From Costertonia aggregata (GTDB taxonomy: Bacteria; Bacteroidota; Bacteroidia; Flavobacteriales; Flavobacteriaceae): a DNA stretch of 64,000 bases. The stretch covers positions 3,698,001 through 3,762,000 of the forward strand of contig NZ_CP058595.1 in the NCBI RefSeq assembly GCF_013402795.1. The letters run 5' to 3'. The position numbers and the translations under genes are program-made. The notes beneath the pieces were generated by a model. That model had not been told where the DNA came from. It searched no databases and saw only the letters and a list, made by a program, of their open reading frames with translations. Of the stretch, positions 63,033-64,000 are shown one piece after another (positions within the stretch are counted from its first letter, which is position 1; each line of letters starts with the position of its first letter).

Positions 63033-63500
63033 ATGTATAATTTTGAAAATAAAATGTGGAAAAGAAATTGGTTCTGGATTATAGTTTCCCTCTTACTTTT
63101 CTTGACTTGTTATTTTCTAACGGTTGGACTTGTGAATAGTGGACTGATGGACACGACCAGAATTTTTATACTGGGTAATTTTATAAGCGTTCCAAACTTC
63201 TATACCTTTTTCACCTACCTACCTCTAGTGTTTTTTACCTTATTTCTTATTAAAGTCATTTTGGACCGATTAAAAAATCGAAACTCAAATAAGATTTTGG
63301 TATTCTTTACTTCGTTTTTTATTGTTCAAGTGACTTACTTAACTCTCAAAATCAATTGGATTAATGAAACAAATTCGCTGGACGAGAATACAATCAAACT
63401 TTGGCAGAACATTTTACATATTTCTTTGCCAATACAGTTTTTTCTAATTTGTGTTTTGGTAATTGTTAGCTGGAAAGGGGGAAAACGAAGTAGAACCTAA
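63033..63500 (+). CDS. Hypothetical four-helix membrane protein
   Basis: The 155-residue protein has four predicted TM helices: about 12-30 ('FWIIVSLLLFLTCYFLTVGL'), 55-75 ('FYTFFTYLPLVFFTLFLIKV'), 86-105 and 128-147, with basic loops and a basic tail 'KGGKRSRT'. No family recognised. It lies between repeat copies 2 and 3 and is followed by a diverged hairpin element. Confidence 0.55.
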   Translation: MYNFENKMWKRNWFWIIVSLLLFLTCYFLTVGLVNSGLMDTTRIFILGNFISVPNFYTFFTYLPLVFFTLFLIKVILDRLKNRNSNKILVFFTSFFIVQVTYLTLKINWINETNSLDENTIKLWQNILHISLPIQFFLICVLVIVSWKGGKRSRT

Positions 63501-63512
63501 AAAACTATATAC

Positions 63513-63613
63513 AATACGGGCTATAATTCAATGCTAGATTCTAACTAACTTGAGACTTTGAAACAAACAAAACAACTGGATTCCGCACGACATTTTCCGT
63601 TTGGAAAGTCCGT
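63513..63613. repeat. Double-hairpin element, diverged copy B
   Basis: It begins ATACGGGCTATAATTCAATGC, similar to the start of copy A at 62578-62599, and keeps the second hairpin: CGACATTTTCC ... GGAAAGTCCG at 63588-63612. The first hairpin is not kept. Confidence 0.45.
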
Positions 63614-63644
63614 AACGAAATCATCGCTAGGCCATTAATTTTCG

Positions 63645-63806
63645 TTGTTTGTACAGCTATATTCGTGATTTTATTACAAGGGAAGAAAAGGTTTTAGAAA
63701 GTTGTTGTCAATGCCGCTGATGTTAAGGTACTTCCTGTTAAAAACTTAAGATAAACCAATAGCCGATTGCTTGATTATGATTTTAAAATCCCCGAACTTG
63801 GTTAAC
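63645..63806 (+). repeat. 3'-end repeat, copy 3
   Basis: 162 bp, colinear with copy 1. The frame encodes 'VCTAIFVILLQGKKRF' and stop, followed by the same downstream noncoding block to GTTAAC. Confidence 0.85.
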
Positions 63807-63890
63807 CGTACGATAAAAATCATTTAAACGAATTTTATCTTAATCATTGGCAATAATTTGCTCAAACTCAATTGAACTTATTGGTAATAT

Positions 63891-64000
63891 ATGTTTATAG
63901 AAAATAAATTAATAAAAACAATTCTACCTTTTATTGGAATCACTTTAATAATTTGTGGCTATTTAAAACTATCAATTTTCTATGGCCATTTTGATATTGA
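63891..64000 (+). CDS. Start of a hypothetical membrane protein (cut by window end)
   Basis: From ATG 63891 the frame is open to the window end and encodes a hydrophobic N-terminus, 'MFIENKLIKTILPFIGITLI' + 'ICGYLKLSIFYGHF'. It would be the next gene after repeat copy 3. Only 36 residues are visible, so no family can be given. Confidence 0.4.
   Translation, partial: MFIENKLIKTILPFIGITLIICGYLKLSIFYGHFDI

Noticed and set aside
1-64000. tRNA, rRNA, CRISPR array or IS element
   Set aside because: No cloverleaf, rRNA-like block, regular spacer-repeat pattern or intact transposase was seen on either strand, within the limits of reading by eye.

Overview
The window is about 64 kb of chromosome from a member of the Bacteroidota, most likely a marine Flavobacteriaceae of the Maribacter/Zobellia/Arenibacter type. 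Evidence: roughly 40% GC with AT-rich islands; promoters with the Bacteroidetes -7 box TAnnTTTG, often with a TTTG/TTG box about 18-22 bp upstream; a short 287-residue RpoD of the Bacteroidetes type; many lipoproteins with a Cys after a short signal peptide; and flavobacterial families (DUF4369-TlpA, CarboxypepD_reg-like, DUF6155, YaiO barrels). I saw no rRNA, tRNA, CRISPR array, intact IS element or integrase.

Layout. 0-6 kb: an AT-rich family locus of secreted beta-lactamase-fold serine hydrolases (three intact, one cut by the window edge, one remnant), interleaved with small NTF2-like exported proteins and a broken DinB-like gene. 6-10.5 kb: a leftward set of a dicarboxylate/amino-acid symporter, an ATP-grasp glutathione-synthetase-like ligase, an N-formylglutamate amidohydrolase-like protein and a QEGLA-motif metallopeptidase-like protein. 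The last three overlap end to end. 10.5-22.7 kb: housekeeping genes (aroC, an LpxH-like phosphoesterase, a YdiJ-like FAD/Fe-S dehydrogenase, a TlpA-like thioredoxin, an LVIVD lipoprotein, a rhomboid protease divergent from a lipid A acyltransferase, fhs). 22.7-26.5 kb: hypothetical genes and decayed sequence. 26.5-31.9 kb: glmM, an AcpH-like gene, gamma-glutamyltransferase, a second ATP-grasp protein and a membrane-anchored protein.

31.9-39.2 kb is the most striking accessory stretch. It has a frameshifted glutamate-receptor-type potassium channel, a GNAT, and a LexA-like XRE/S24 repressor facing four tandem GGA-N5-TCC operators that cover the promoter of a radical SAM DNA-repair-type gene and its DUF4130 partner. 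Next comes a stand-alone, non-intron reverse transcriptase preceded by about 300 nt of densely structured noncoding sequence, which looks like a defence-associated RT (DRT-like) unit.

39.2-53.6 kb: a glycosyltransferase, a DEAD helicase, a GhrA-like dehydrogenase, rpoD, then (leftward) two tiny paralogous ORFs of 32-33 codons and a tightly packed six-gene operon (Hpt, response regulator, HEAT membrane protein, processive GT2, LTA-synthase-like phosphotransferase with TPRs, TPR/YaiO outer-membrane barrel) that resembles a phosphorelay-controlled exopolysaccharide machine. 53.8-60.9 kb: a dipeptidase, a thioesterase, DUF72, DUF2461, cysE-cysM and secreted NTF2-like genes. 61-64 kb: an AT-rich array in which the 3' end of one membrane-protein gene recurs three times between hypothetical genes and imperfect hairpin elements, suggesting repeated cassette-like insertion or duplication.
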